Source: Hippasteria phrygiana (lineage: Eukaryota > Echinodermata > Asteroidea > Valvatida > Goniasteridae). From it: a stretch of 64,000 nucleotides of DNA. The stretch covers positions 1,116,001-1,180,000 of the forward strand of contig JAZGUH010000225.1 in the NCBI GenBank assembly GCA_037893225.1, read 5' to 3'. Both the position numbers and the translations under genes were made by a program. Below, one piece after another: positions 9,579 through 22,200 of the stretch. Numbering within the stretch: the first letter of the stretch is position 1; each line of letters opens with the position of its first letter. Under the pieces are notes generated by a model. The model saw only the letters and a list, made by a program, of their open reading frames with translations, was not told where the DNA came from and searched no databases.

Positions 9579-10585
9579 TCGGTTATACTGCCGCCATCCT
9601 GACTGGACTACTGCAATACCTGCAATGGCAGGTTTATAGCCTTATAGGAAACCTATTCTGTCAAGATAACAGTTTTGCTGATCTCAGTCCCTCATGGTCT
9701 CGGTCTTGCACAGTTAAGATCTTGATAGATTTCTCAAGTTTGAGACCACCTATTGCTTAATGGTATAACAATATATTTGTCTGCACTGTTTGAGTTTTGA
9801 TTCAACAATAATTCAATATGCCAAAGTCTGCCATAATCGGGTTTGGTTTCAAAGACCACAAAGAGTTTACGGATTCAAAAGCAGGCAGCAAGAAAACTTT
9901 TGTAGTGTGTTTTGTGTTTTCAAGTTGATTCTTACATGATTGAGTGCAAGTATTGATGCCAACAGTCTATAATATATACTGCATTTCAGTGAATGCATTG
10001 ATCATGCTCTTTTTATATTTCTGTTCTTGAAATTTTTTCGAAATAACATTGTAATCTGAAATTGTTAAAGACAATTGTTCTACATGTATATTAAGGACAT
10101 GCAACAGAATATGTGACCGGCTCTGCAAAAAGGGGTATTATGTAGCAAAATTTGAAAAGAGTTATATACATAGTTGAATTGAAATTATTTTCTTGAAATG
10201 ATAAATTTTGGATTTGAGTTATTTATGCCCATTGTATATGGTGTAGGGTATACATTCAGAGAATAAAGTAAAGAAAGCAATCAAAAATACATCACTGCCT
10301 CAAGGACAATGATTCAATTAATTTGTTTTTTATGTGCATCTAAACAAAGGAGTGCGTGGGTTTTCTTTTGTTAGATGTTCATAGTGTACTCAGTCTTCAT
10401 TTTGATATATCACTCAGTTTGACATCCTGAGAAATATTGGTTTCCATGGTGTAAGTTTTAAAAGGCAGCTTCTGGGGACCTCCAACTTAAAAAGGGTGTT
10501 GATTGCTGAGAAAAGTCTGCATCATTTTGTAAGTTTTATGTAGATTGCGTATTGTAAAATAAAACAGTAAATTAGTGACTTCTAA
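9579..10585 (+). other. TAF1A: TAF1A 3' untranslated region with two candidate poly(A) signals
   Basis: There is no reading frame of interest after the stop codon. AATAAA occurs at 10262-10267 and again at 10558-10563; cleavage 15-25 bases after either would give a 3' UTR of about 0.7 or 1.0 kb. A fragment of the TGTGACCCGCTC miniature element lies at 10111-10170. The distal signal is inside the left arm of a foldback element (10486-10566). Which signal is used cannot be decided from sequence. Confidence 0.6.
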
Positions 10586-10819
10586 GAGTTATTTTTATCA
10601 AGTGCCCTCTAGCACAGCATAGCCTGCTGATGCCATTTCTCTAAAAGTCATCACTGCAGGCAACAAACCTGACGTAAAGACACAAAAGGGAAGTTTGTGT
10701 TACGTCGTCACATTTGTTATTTTATGGCAGAAATAATTGGCCGTTTAATTTTACAATACACAATCTACATAAAAACTACAAATTGATGCAGACTCGGCAA
10801 TCAACATCCTCTTTTAATG
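10486..10819. mobile_element. foldback/MITE element between the two converging genes
   Basis: The left arm (10486-10566) and right arm (10744-10819) are near-perfect reverse complements over about 75 bases. Both contain TGTTGATTGC, GTCTGCATCA and TTTATGTAGATTG in order. The roughly 180-base loop carries no ORF. The left arm supplies the distal AATAAA of TAF1A, so the insertion may have contributed a transcript end. Confidence 0.8.
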
Positions 10820-10869
10820 CATCATTTTAAAATATTGAAGTTGAACGCAGTAAGACAAACACAAGTCAT

Positions 10870-13074
10870 TTTCTTCAAACATGAATCATTTTATTGTACT
10901 GCAAACCTCATACAGTTTAGCAGCATAGCACAATATAATTATACAATGTATACCGATCCCCACAATTTAGTTGCGAATACCTTAAGCTTACAAAAATATC
11001 TACCTTCTAACTGCTATTTCAAAATGGTTATCTATAATTAAAACTGGAATTAGCATATTAATATCAATACATGTACCTCATTATCTGGTCATGTTCTGCT
11101 CTTTGATTTTGCTGAAAACATTTGAAAAACGACATTAACTGTACTGAATACCACTTTGTACAACACAGCAAATGTACAAATAAATTAGGGGCACTGAACT
11201 ACACACTGTAAAAATTGAATTCCTGTACAAAAATATTCAAATTCCACATCATTAAAATAAAAATTACGTAGCATCTTTCCCTTTAAAATTTTATGGATTA
11301 GAACCTCACACAATTGGTTTTTAAGGAATCATTAATTTGATAGAATTCATTCATGATTTTTGGCAAGTATTTTTTTGTTTTACCTTTGTACATGCTCCAT
11401 GCTTACCACACATCTTAACCAGAAGAAACCAAATTAAAAAGTGTCAATTATAGTAATATAAGACGCCAGTGTTAAAGATTTTCATACAAAGCACTTAAAT
11501 TTGAACACCCAAATTAATACAGAAATGTACAGTTTGTAGCATAAAAATCAAGTTCTTTAATAGCTACTTATTATTAAGAGCAAAACCAAACAAACAATAT
11601 TCTTTTTAAAATATTGTTTCTGTAGTGTACTTTGAAGCTGCTGAATATTATAATAAAACTCAAAATCACACGGTCAAATACAAACCGTCCACATCAAGAA
11701 ATCATTAGCACAACCTTTTATGTGAATAATGGTAACTGTAAAGTTAAAAAATTCAAACGTGATAAAGTACATTAAGATACATGCAACATACAATTTCAAA
11801 CCAAAAAGCGAAAGACTGCCGTGAAATATAATCCCTAATGCTTTTCAAACACATTAAAGGTACAAAATCAATTCAGTATAATAAGGACTTTGGTTTGGTT
11901 TAAGAATACCATTGATTAAGAAAATCAATTGATTACAGGACATGGTTAAGTTCCAGCTATGAATAGATTCAGGTTCTACATCATAGGACTTACTTTAAAA
12001 CACCACACTGAATTACAATGTCACATGATTTAACAATGAATAGACAATTCCAGGCTATCAACGCAACTCTGATGTCAGATTAAGAAAAAAAAACAGTTAT
12101 TGTTATCTCAATACAGTGCCCCATGGATTTCATGTTTGAATTCACAATTAAATATACAAAGCATTTATTTTGTTTCCAGACCGGGCAATTCTGTCACTTA
12201 AACCTCTTTTTGTTTTGGATAAAGGCATTAAAACCTCCGTTGCCCAGCAGAAGGACTTAAAGGAGAGTACACATCAATAGTGCTTACGCCCTCCTGCCGG
12301 GATTTTCCTGGTTAAGAATCCCTTCTTTGTACTTAAAAAAAAACAAAAAAAAAAAACATCAAATTAAAAATCTCTGACCGGCATGAACATGCCATACCCC
12401 TTACATTTATCTAGTTTGAATTGAAAATCAAGTTGACACTTGATAACCACAGAACAAACCAGCTGTACATACTGGATGGAGTATTTCAGCGACTGCTAAA
12501 ACATACACACCTTGTCATAACAAATATTTCTTTTGGAAGCAAGGAGGGTGGAGAACGAGGCCACTCACTGAGCTGAGCTGGCAGGTATTATGAGTTTTTA
12601 ACCTCCACTAGTACTATTACAACAATGAGAATAAGCCAAATCAGAATTAGAAGTATAACTGTACAGTGCATGCGCAGAAGGCCCATCATTGGCCACGTTT
12701 TGATAAACACAAGTCAATCGGCAAACTAGTAAACCACAATGGGAATTTTCAATTTGCCCGAAGATAAAATAAAATATTGTACATAGCAAATAAACAGAGT
12801 CACAGGCAATTTGTTTAAAAATCATGATTTTTTTCCCCCTTGAGTTTGTGACAAAAGCTTTTTCAATTGATTTTTACTGGTACCCTCACATTACTATTCA
12901 CATGGCTTATAAAGTTTATCCATTTTTTTCATTTCTACGCAGGACACTAATTCCAATTTGGCTTATTGATCGACACCATAAAAACCAAACACAGCCACCT
13001 TAAGTACCTCATATAGATTGCACAAGACTACAGACACAGTCTGATATTTTCTCCAGCATCTCTTCCCCGATAAA
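10870..13074 (-). other. SYNE1: nesprin 3' untranslated region
   Basis: This is the 2.2 kb after the nesprin stop codon. It is AT-rich, has no coding potential, and is freer of recognisable repeats than the introns. Minus-strand AATAAA signals (TTTATT on the plus strand) lie at 12164-12169 and 10890-10895. The second would end the transcript near 10,870, just outside the foldback element. The extent is inferred from these signals only. Confidence 0.55.
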
Positions 13075-13291
13075 TCAGATGGGTGGGGGCCCGTTGGTGA
13101 ATCGCAACATCGGCTGCAGCGACCGGGCAAAGTTGTTGGTCAGCGTACAGCTGTAGTCCTCCTCCGTCATGGGGATGAGACAAGCCACACCCAGCAGGAG
13201 AAGCATGAGTAGGTGGAGTGGTAACGCTGCCCTCAATGCTCTGGAGATGAAGGGGGAACGGCGCCGGTAGGCAGGGGCACCAGCCACGGCT
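13075..13291 (-). CDS. SYNE1: nesprin terminal exon: transmembrane segment and KASH peptide
   Basis: The acceptor is cactgtttgtctttacag; TGA is at 13077-13075. After a basic stretch ([17 protein letters not shown]) comes a hydrophobic span ([15 protein letters not shown]) and then a 31-residue lumenal peptide: [31 protein letters not shown]. The Cys in YSC is the conserved residue able to bond to a SUN protein, and the PPP-X end is what enters the SUN trimer. Human paralogs end PPPL and PPPT; here it is PPPI. This exon alone identifies the gene. Confidence 0.99.
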
Positions 13292-16200
13292 CTGTAAAGA
13301 CAAACAGTGCTGTCATTTGTTAATGATATTCAGAGTGAACAAAAACAAGTTGGGATCACTTTTTATGCAAATGATACAATTGTTACAAATATTACAATTT
13401 ATTCCCCTATGTCTGAATTATGACATCAGAAAGTTCCTTCAGAAAGTGCATCACTTTCTCATTCACCAGACTTTAATTAACCCCAACCTTCCCAAATCCT
13501 TCAAAATTATTTTTGCCAAATTGAGGAATTTGAAGGATAAGTTGAAGCATCGGAGGATTTTGCCTCTGAAGGAAAATGGAGGATCCAGGTCATCAGGCCA
13601 AATCTGGTGCTGGATGATTTCAGAAGATTTAGGTTACTGGGGTGTGCATCCAAAACCCACTGGAGGATTTTGCAGGGTTCAGGCAGTGGTCCCCAGTAAC
13701 AAACATTGGAGGATTATAGAATTGGAGAATGTTGGAGGATTCAGATTACTTGAAGGAAAAATGATGTAGGGAAGTTAGGGTTAATGAGGATTTGCTAATT
13801 TACTACTCACTATAACTAACTACATCTGCGTTGCTGCATGTTATTTACTTATATGTGACCCGCTCTGCAAAAAGGGCACATAAGTCGCTGTATGCTTTTA
13901 CGAGTTATGGGCCGTTCAATGTGAAGAGGGTGAACAATTCTTCAAACAAGTGATTTTGAAGGGAGGGAATTTTTGGCATCTTTGATACCTATATTATTCT
14001 ATTTCATAACCAAAATCTTTGATTTCAGTGAATAAAGTTGGAAAAAGTTGTTTTTGTCGAGTGCTTCCATCTATTGCTTTGCTTTTTGTTTCTTTAAATG
14101 GCTGTTTCTCCTTAAGTTATTTTAAAAAATTCCTGAAAACAAACATGCAAATTTTCAAATATCTCGTGATTGCAAAATGCTAGAGACCTTAGACATATAC
14201 CATATGAAAGCTTATAAAATGGCCTTTCCAGCTATATATAAAACACTATTTTCAAATTTTGCAACATAAGTGCCCTTTTTGCAGAGCGGGTCACATATCA
14301 CCTTTTGTATCATTTCTTTGCCAGATTTTGGCTCGTTAATGAGTGTGTGAAGTGGACATCACAAATTTGTGATATTTTTCTCCAAAAAAAAGAAGAAAAA
14401 TATCAAACTAAAAACAATTTCTGGACAGGCCTGGTGCAACTAATCAACAACGACACACAAACAATTGTCTCAGCGGACTTCTACTCACACAACAGCCCCT
14501 GAATCCACCTCATCCTCAGGTACTGTGTTAGTTGCAGCATCAGTGAAATGTCTCATGGTGTATATAGGGGTCCCAGAGCGCAGCATTGGGGTGCTACCAA
14601 ACTCCCCCATCATGTCCCCCATAGCCTGCAGGGGGAAGGCGGCTCGGTGAGGGCTCAAGCTCTGATCCTCAGGCTGCAAAATAAAGACAAAATCACTTGA
14701 ATCACTAACCCAAACTCCTCAGGCATTTTTGCTTGGAACCTTACCGATTCCTCAAAAATCCAGTACTCTGCAATAACCCATTTATGCATTCTTTGTACTT
14801 GAACAATCAAGGGACATCAAGCCCCTATGCAAAGTATTAGAGTGGTTGGGGGGTCTACTCTCATCAACCCTGCAAAATCCTGGATTTTAAAGAATAAGAG
14901 GATTAGGATTAAAATGCACATTTGATTCAATATTTTGTAAGAAGTGGCCAACATGGCACTATAATATTTTTGTCACACTGCGTTTAAGTAAAGACAAATA
15001 TTGTCCCACTATATGTTGACAAAATTGCATTGACAAAGAAGACGCAATGAAAGATTTAGATCTACAGTGCTATTCTGAACAAACAATGCTAGTTTGGCAC
15101 TTTGCATCATTTCCACAAATTTCTACTTAAAAATTGTCTCTCAAAAAAAAATGGACAGAGCTAGCCTACAGTATCAAGCAAGTCACAGACAAACCTGAGG
15201 AATTGAAAACTGTGCAAGGGATACACTATTATTTAGATAGATGGAATACTTTTAGATATTCGAACAAATGGAATAACTAGGAGAGCTGAGCCACATATTC
15301 AGTTAATAAAAATAGTGTCCCCTGAACAAGATCCAATACAGGAAGATAGCTCAGTTGGTAGAGCAATATTCCAAATGTTGCAGGTTCGAGCCCCACTCCT
15401 GTCGTTTTTTGTATTCACTCTAAAAATGAATCAAATAGCCTAGTCACTTTCCCATGTAATTTGAAGAGTTAAATAAACTTAACCAGTTCGCGTCGGATGA
15501 CGTATATACACGCACTTGAGCAAGAACGGGACCCAGCGGAAATATCTGTCAGCGACCGGCTCGCAGTGAGCGAGGCCGGAAATATCAGGTTGTGCGGGTA
15601 GCAGATGACGGCCTGAACCCGTCTGGCACCCAGGCTCGTGAAAAATAATCCCGGCGTGAACTGGTTAAGATGTACATTGTACGAAATGCTATCCAGAATT
15701 CTTTTTACGGAGTACGTTATTTTTGTTACTGCCTCTAAGAGAGTACCAGCAAAGTGTGAGAAATGTGATTTTCTTCCAACCTTATCAATCTCAAACTGTG
15801 TTGGGTCAATGGTCGTCTCCAGCAGCTCCAAATTCTCCTCACAGCGTCGCTGCAATGCGGTGATCTTACGGGATATTAGGTGGAGTTTATCCCGCGTGGC
15901 CTGGCAGTCCTCCGACTCTACATCCATGAGGAGCTGGTCAGCAGTCTCCTTCAGGGAAGACACCTTGGGCTGGGAAGACTCCAACTCACGCTTGAATTTC
16001 TGCAAGGAGAACATATTTGGGAGCAATGAGTTCATGAAAATTCAAAGACAGTTCTGTACAAATCATAGTGCAGTGCAGTTGGTCAGGCCGATATCAAGAC
16101 CTGCATTCAAAAATGTAAAATCATTAAAAAATATTGCCTCGTCCCTAAAAGAAATTGGGCATAACATCATTGCAAATTTGATGTACCAACAAACATGTTA

Positions 16201-19200
16201 AGCCCAATGCAAGTAGTCTCGAGTAACCTGTGAGCTTTTCTACTGGACGTGAGATTGATAGGTTGCTGTCTCTAAGGTGGCGCTTGATTCTGTTGTGGCA
16301 CATGCCCTACACATCTGATGCTCTGCACTATCATGTGCAAGTTCGCATTACAGACATAAGCGATGTCACAGTCATTTCTATAAACTCGGCATACGACATA
16401 AGTAACCTATGTGCACTAAAATTGATGCCATCATTATCCATCATCCGCCAAAAAAGAAGTCACAACACTTCTCTTCAAATGGCCACTTTGAATTGCTGAC
16501 TTGTGCATGGATCAGCAAGTCATTGCCAGATACCATACGCTTTATCAATTTTTGGCTTATTATAAACTCACCATGAATACCCTGTACTGATGGTGCAGCC
16601 GGTTCTCATCGGCGCTCAGGTCGATGGGTTCATTGTCGGTCATTGTGGCCTCGATGCCATCCAACCAAACCATCAGGTCGGCTGTGGTCTGGTGGAACTC
16701 CTCGCACTGCATGATGGCCAGTTGCAGCTCCTTCTGCCAGTCGGCCGCCCGGCTGCAGACATGGTCCCAGCGTAGGTTCATGGAGCTCAGCTCGTCCCGC
16801 AGGGCCTGGGTGTGATGGCTGTCAGGCCGCAGGAACTGCTGGCTGCACAGGTTGATGGAGAGAGCGATGGCCTTGCGTGCGTTCAGGCCGAGTATAAATT
16901 CCTACAGTAAAAGCGGAGTAATCAATTCCTTTAGATAATATTGCAGTTGGGCTAGATGGCTGAACAGTAAAAAGTTATATATCGCTTTATCAGTATTGTA
17001 GTCGAGTCCTGATCCGGGTCCGAGGCAACATCAGCGAAACAGTACACCTGAAGTCCACTAACTGGAGAAAGAGACTAAGGTTTGGACTTGACTGAGCCAT
17101 GGTTCCAGCCAAGACTAGACACCCTGGACTCCAGTGTACTTTCTGTATGTCTAACGGCTAGACGCCCATCCCGACTCACCTAGTACCGACATGATTCCAA
17201 TACCATTATTATATTAAAACATATTTTGGAATCAAGCATTAAGTTCATGCTTGAGGAAGGGCTCTGTTAAAGTCCAGATTTGAGCTTGTTTTTTCCATTT
17301 TTATATTTTGAAATCCTAGTGAACTGAAGTCCACTTTTTTACTGTTTTGGCATTGGACAGTGTGCTTGATGAACAGCATATCAATATAGTCCTGACTCAC
17401 CCTATGTCTCCTGATCATGCCTTCCAGGTCCCCAGCGGGTGAGTCTGTCTCCTGAGTGCTGAGCAAGACCTCGGCTTCATCCAGCCAGGAGTTGAGGTTG
17501 TTGAGGTCCAGTCGGAACTGGTGCCACTGCTTGTAGTTCTGGTTCAGGTGAGAGTCCTTCTCCATGATGTCTGCTTGGAGAATCTCCCAGCGGTTCAAGA
17601 CGGCTGTGAGTTTGGAGGAAATAAAATTAAAGTGATACATATACTCTCCGCATTATGCACAGCTGCCCCGCTTAAATGGTTAGAATTCAATGTGTAGCAT
17701 TTTGTTGGTCTAGGTACATGCGTCTTGTACGAGGCCAAGCTGTTTTTTAGGGGGGTCTTGTGTTTTTTTTTGTTTTTTTTGCTTTTTAAAAATGTTATTT
17801 ATTTATTTATAAATTTGTTTTGGGGGGAGGGGAAGTCTTTTCTCCAAAACAAAATCTATAATGAAATGTAAATTGAAGAACAGAAATTCCTATAATTTGA
17901 TCTCTAGTGTGTATTTAATCAATTTGATAGACTCAAAAAAGGGGAGGCCATCTTGCAAAAAAAACCTGCACTCGAGAGGGGTGAGATTGGCCGAAAATGA
18001 AAAATCCATAAAAATCCACAGTGTTTGGAGGTCTATGGTTTGTATTTGCCTAAAGTCACGCCTTAAAATATCCGTTTCTATTGGTCTATATCCACTTTTA
18101 CAGGTGAAAACACCTTTAGGGGAACACCCCAGCAATTCCAGATTTCAAAACAGATTCTTCAAAAATCCTGAAATCAGGAAAAATCCTAACAAATCTCACC
18201 CCTGACTCAAAATGTAAGAAAAACAAAGAGGCCTCGCCTTTTTTTTATAAAAGGCATGGCACATGCGTATCCGATGGAGCTACATACCTGCTATGTGCTG
18301 AGTAAGTACTGGGTCTTCCTGAGGCATTCTCATTGCTATCCGCTTGAGTACATCAACACTCACGCGGCAATCTTCAACCAGGGAATCCTGAAACAAGACA
18401 AAATACAAGTTGCATACAAAAAGGTACATTTCAAAATGGCATCATACGGATTAAAGTAAAAATGTCAGGTGGCAGTAGGCAAATTATAAAAATGTGTTGC
18501 TGTTAATGTCATTCAAGGTAAATTAACTATAAAAATGAACAATGAACGACAGCTGCCAAAAAATATCCTATAGAAGAGCTAACTGTTTGAATACTGGAAA
18601 AACAATAAACAATTCTGCAGAATTGTTTTTATAAGTATCAAGAAAATCAAAATGACTTCCTGTCTTATCACTATGGTTAATTAGACTGTACTGTGCACTA
18701 AGAAGAGCTGAAATGAATTTTTTTTTCATAAAAATTATCTACACATATGCTGCAGTCAAAATACATGTAAAATTTGATAATAAATAAGCTTTTGCCAGCT
18801 TTAAAACCCTAACAGTCCTGAATCCTCCAATTTTAATACGATTTTCCACACACCCTAGGGGGTTAGTAGACTTTATTAGCTAAAGCAATCTAAGAAAGTA
18901 AACGAGAAAATTGCAGGTAACAGGGAGGACGGACAGAGCACACTGTCCAAAACGTCGAGTTCTATTCTCACCCCACATCTTCCCAGAAGAGATTATTTTC
19001 GTTTACTTTCTTATCGTTTCCGCCATGCAAAGCTTCAAATCGTATTTAAAGAAATCTATCTGTCAAGAGACTAGAAGACACACACTTCTTATGTACTCAC
19101 ATATCCTTCCCTCTCGCCTTCAATCTCAGGCCCAGTGGGTGTCCTACACCTGATAGCATTCTCAGTGGCTTCTATCCTCATCAAACAATCCTCCACGGCC

Positions 19201-22200
19201 TGCTGCACATGTTGGTTCTCCACCTCCCCCCTCCGGAACCGCCCACTCTCCTCCCCGTCAGGGAACTGCTGAGTGTTATTGGACACGTACATGTCCCAGT
19301 CCAGGGAAACGGCACTGGCCGGGGTGATGCGCCCCGAGGCATAGTTCTCGTGAGCGGGGGAGGGCGAGTTCGATCGCGAGTTGCTCCTGGATCTCTGTGG
19401 GAGCTGCTCCTTCTGACTGGTGCGGCTGGCTCGGGAGAAGACGCTGGCAGTACTGGTGAGGGATCGGTGGGAGCTGATGAGGGAGGGGCTGTCTCGTTCG
19501 GGGCTGATGTCTCGTGAGCTGACATCTTCACTCTCTTCCTCCGACTCGGTGCTGGCGGTGTCCTGCTGTGTGGAAAGGTTTGAAATCAAGTTTGAAGCTG
19601 GAATCTTTTTTAATTAGAATCTCTGTACTTAAACTTGAAGACTTAAACTGGAAGACAAACTTTAATTGATGTACAATTGTACAGTTTTGATTGTTCGTTT
19701 AACGTAAGTTTTTATTTGTGCATCAATCAGGATCAATGTATTCTTAACAATGTGTGACGACAAATTATTCCATTTCCTTTGCTTTCAAATGACTGAATTG
19801 TTTTTATGCATGAGTATGTCCTTCCGTTTTCTCATCAGCAAAGATTATGATGGTAGGATTTAAGAAATTTGACAATGAAGTTTTCAGTAAGCTATTTTCA
19901 ATTAAAAGTATGACAAACATGTTACATACATATTTCATTTTCAAAGTGAACAAAGAAACTGGCACGAGCGGGATTCGAACCTGCGACCTCCGGGTTTCCG
20001 TACCGGCGCTCTACCAACTACCATACATATTTCAATATAATTTTTTTCCATTACTTATTTTTCTGTTGATAAGGGTACTGGACTGAATTCTGACCAACAA
20101 AACAAAATCCATTGAAACATCAAACTGATCACAAATGCTGAGAATGACACTAACTTAAAAGACAAAATTAATCCGATGGAAAATCAAAGAATAACAGACT
20201 AGGAAACAGTGTTCCCAACACTAACTAACACCGAGTCTACAAAAATCTAATTCTTGACAAGGTGCAAACACGAGGCTGACAGAAACAATAGATGCAAGGC
20301 AGATTAAAATCAGATCAACAATATCAGGAGCTAAAAAGTTGTTAAATGCTGCCACTCAATAAAAGGAAAGAACTAATTAAAAGTGCAAAATGCAAATGTT
20401 AAATTGTGTTAGTGGCGTGATACATGATACAGAAAGATTAGTGCATTATATAGGCAGTCTGTGCTGTGGGCTTGGGGACTACAAGTCAATAGCTATTGCT
20501 CAATTACAAAATGCACAACTGAAATAAGCAAAGCATGATAAATAAAATAGACAAAACAAAATTCATAACATCCAGCTTCATGCTATAATACGACTTAAAC
20601 TGAATCTCAGAAACACAAAAGTTACACTTCATTTCGACTTACAATATCCAATAACTCGTACAGCCAAGAGGGATGATGACGCCTCTCTCTCACAGAAACA
20701 CAATGCATCATTTTGGACACCTCTTCAATCATGACCGAATCGGTCAAGTCTATTCCTCCATGAGTAAATAATCTCCTTGACATTTTTCTGAAGTGCATGT
20801 GGGCACAGCAGCTAAATCATGAACAGGTCTCTCTAGAAACACAGAACCTCACACTGCAATGTTGTGGGTTTCAACTTGCACAGTGAGTCTTCAAATAAGC
20901 TGCATCTCATCAGGACAAGGTGTTGATTTAGAGCCTTTATCATAGAGCTATATACATATATAAACATTGTCATCTGTGGACAACCTTAGAGTGATAAACA
21001 TGCATGATTGACTGGTTTACTTAAATCAGTACTGCATTATCAATGGACTGGGTGTGGTCACATGAAAAGGGTCAATGACTTCTTTTCAGGGAAACAAGTG
21101 GTTGTGGGTCTATTGTGTAAGTGGGTGGGAGAGCAACATATAGAAAGCCCTTGAATCTGGGCTATCATGGAGTCACTTCAGTACAGTGGGTATAGACCAT
21201 GTGCCCTTTGTTTACATTTTAACCACCCTAATGTGCCTGGTGGTATACACATGCATTGTGTTTTGCATAAAATTGGTTAAGGTGAAAGGTCACATAATTC
21301 AAAGGCGATCTGACCTGCAACATCAATCCTAAACCAAATTTTATGCAAAACATTATGCATGTGCATACCACCAGGCACGTTTCAATGTAGATGTAAACAT
21401 GTGACGTCAGAGGGTACCTCGTCTGTAAATTCTTGTATAAATCTAGTGGTTTACTGCCCGCCAGTTGGGCAGGTTTGGGTAGGCTTGAGACAGTAGGTTA
21501 TTAGCCAGTGCATTAGCTGATAGAAAGCTTCACTCTTAGGCCTGGAGTTATTTGGAGTGTCTATCAGTTCAACCTTTCCAACCCAGATTCTGAGGGTCCA
21601 TGCAATAAACAATATGTATAGGCCATTTTCTTATATAGCAAACATTAAAGTGTCTTGAAGTGTTTGACAGAGCAAGGGTTAACGGATTCTTAAACATGTA
21701 TCTGGATCAAACCATGGAGGAAGGAACAAACTAGACATGATGTGAGGTCACATATCATGATGCATTACAAAGACCACCGGGCTGAGGATTTTCAGATGTG
21801 ATTCTGAATTTGGTCCACTGTGATTTTTTTAAGAAGGTAGTTAATTAGCCTGGATATAATTTTTCAAAGTGAACAAAGAAACTGGCAGGAGCGGGATTTG
21901 AACCTGCGGTCTCCGGAATACCGTACCGGCGCTCTACCAACTGAGCTATCTTGCCCTGTTAGTGGTCTCCCAAATTGTCAGTATCTTTGTTCGGGTGGGC
22001 GCTAGTCAGAAGTCATAAACCCAGAATGCCGTATAGCCAGGGAGCACAACCAATTTTACGATACAACCCGAGAAGCGACATTGTGGGGATCACTCAATGA
22101 GGATACAACTTTTTAAACTTATAATTCGTCAAACAATCCACAAAGGAAACTGACCAGGTAAATTTGAATACATTTTCAAAGTGAACAAAGAAAACTGGCA

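Larger units (their letters stand above)
13292..15780 (-). other. two nesprin introns (13292-14488 and 14674-15780)
   Basis: The first holds the TTAA MITE at 13477 and the TGTGACCC MITE at 13854. The second holds AATCCTCCA-family debris (14705-14905), a SINE A copy (15341-15440) and a TTAA MITE (15479-15668). The coding exon 14489-14673 separates them. Confidence 0.6.
16000..18287 (-). other. nesprin introns 16000-16571, 16902-17400 and 17604-18287
   Basis: In 16000-16571 nothing is recognised. In 16902-17400 there is a GTAGTCGAGTCC element (about 16998-17180). In 17604-18287 there are T-rich tracts and the GGGGTGA MITE (17977-18204), whose end is about 80 bases from the next exon. Coding exons interrupt this span. 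Confidence 0.5.

Noticed and set aside
13317..13769. Plus-strand 150-codon ORF
   Set aside because: It covers a TTAA-bounded miniature element built from GGAGGATT repeats; no protein similarity is apparent.
15638..16201. Plus-strand 187-codon ORF
   Set aside because: It overlaps exon 15781-15999 antisense and the TTAA MITE. The minus-strand frame matches nesprin and has splice sites.
20799..20836. The 20643-20798 exon as an internal cassette of the long mRNA
   Set aside because: Acceptors just upstream (ctctag, atttag, cttcag) join in a frame that meets a stop codon when entered in phase 0 from exon 28370-28570.
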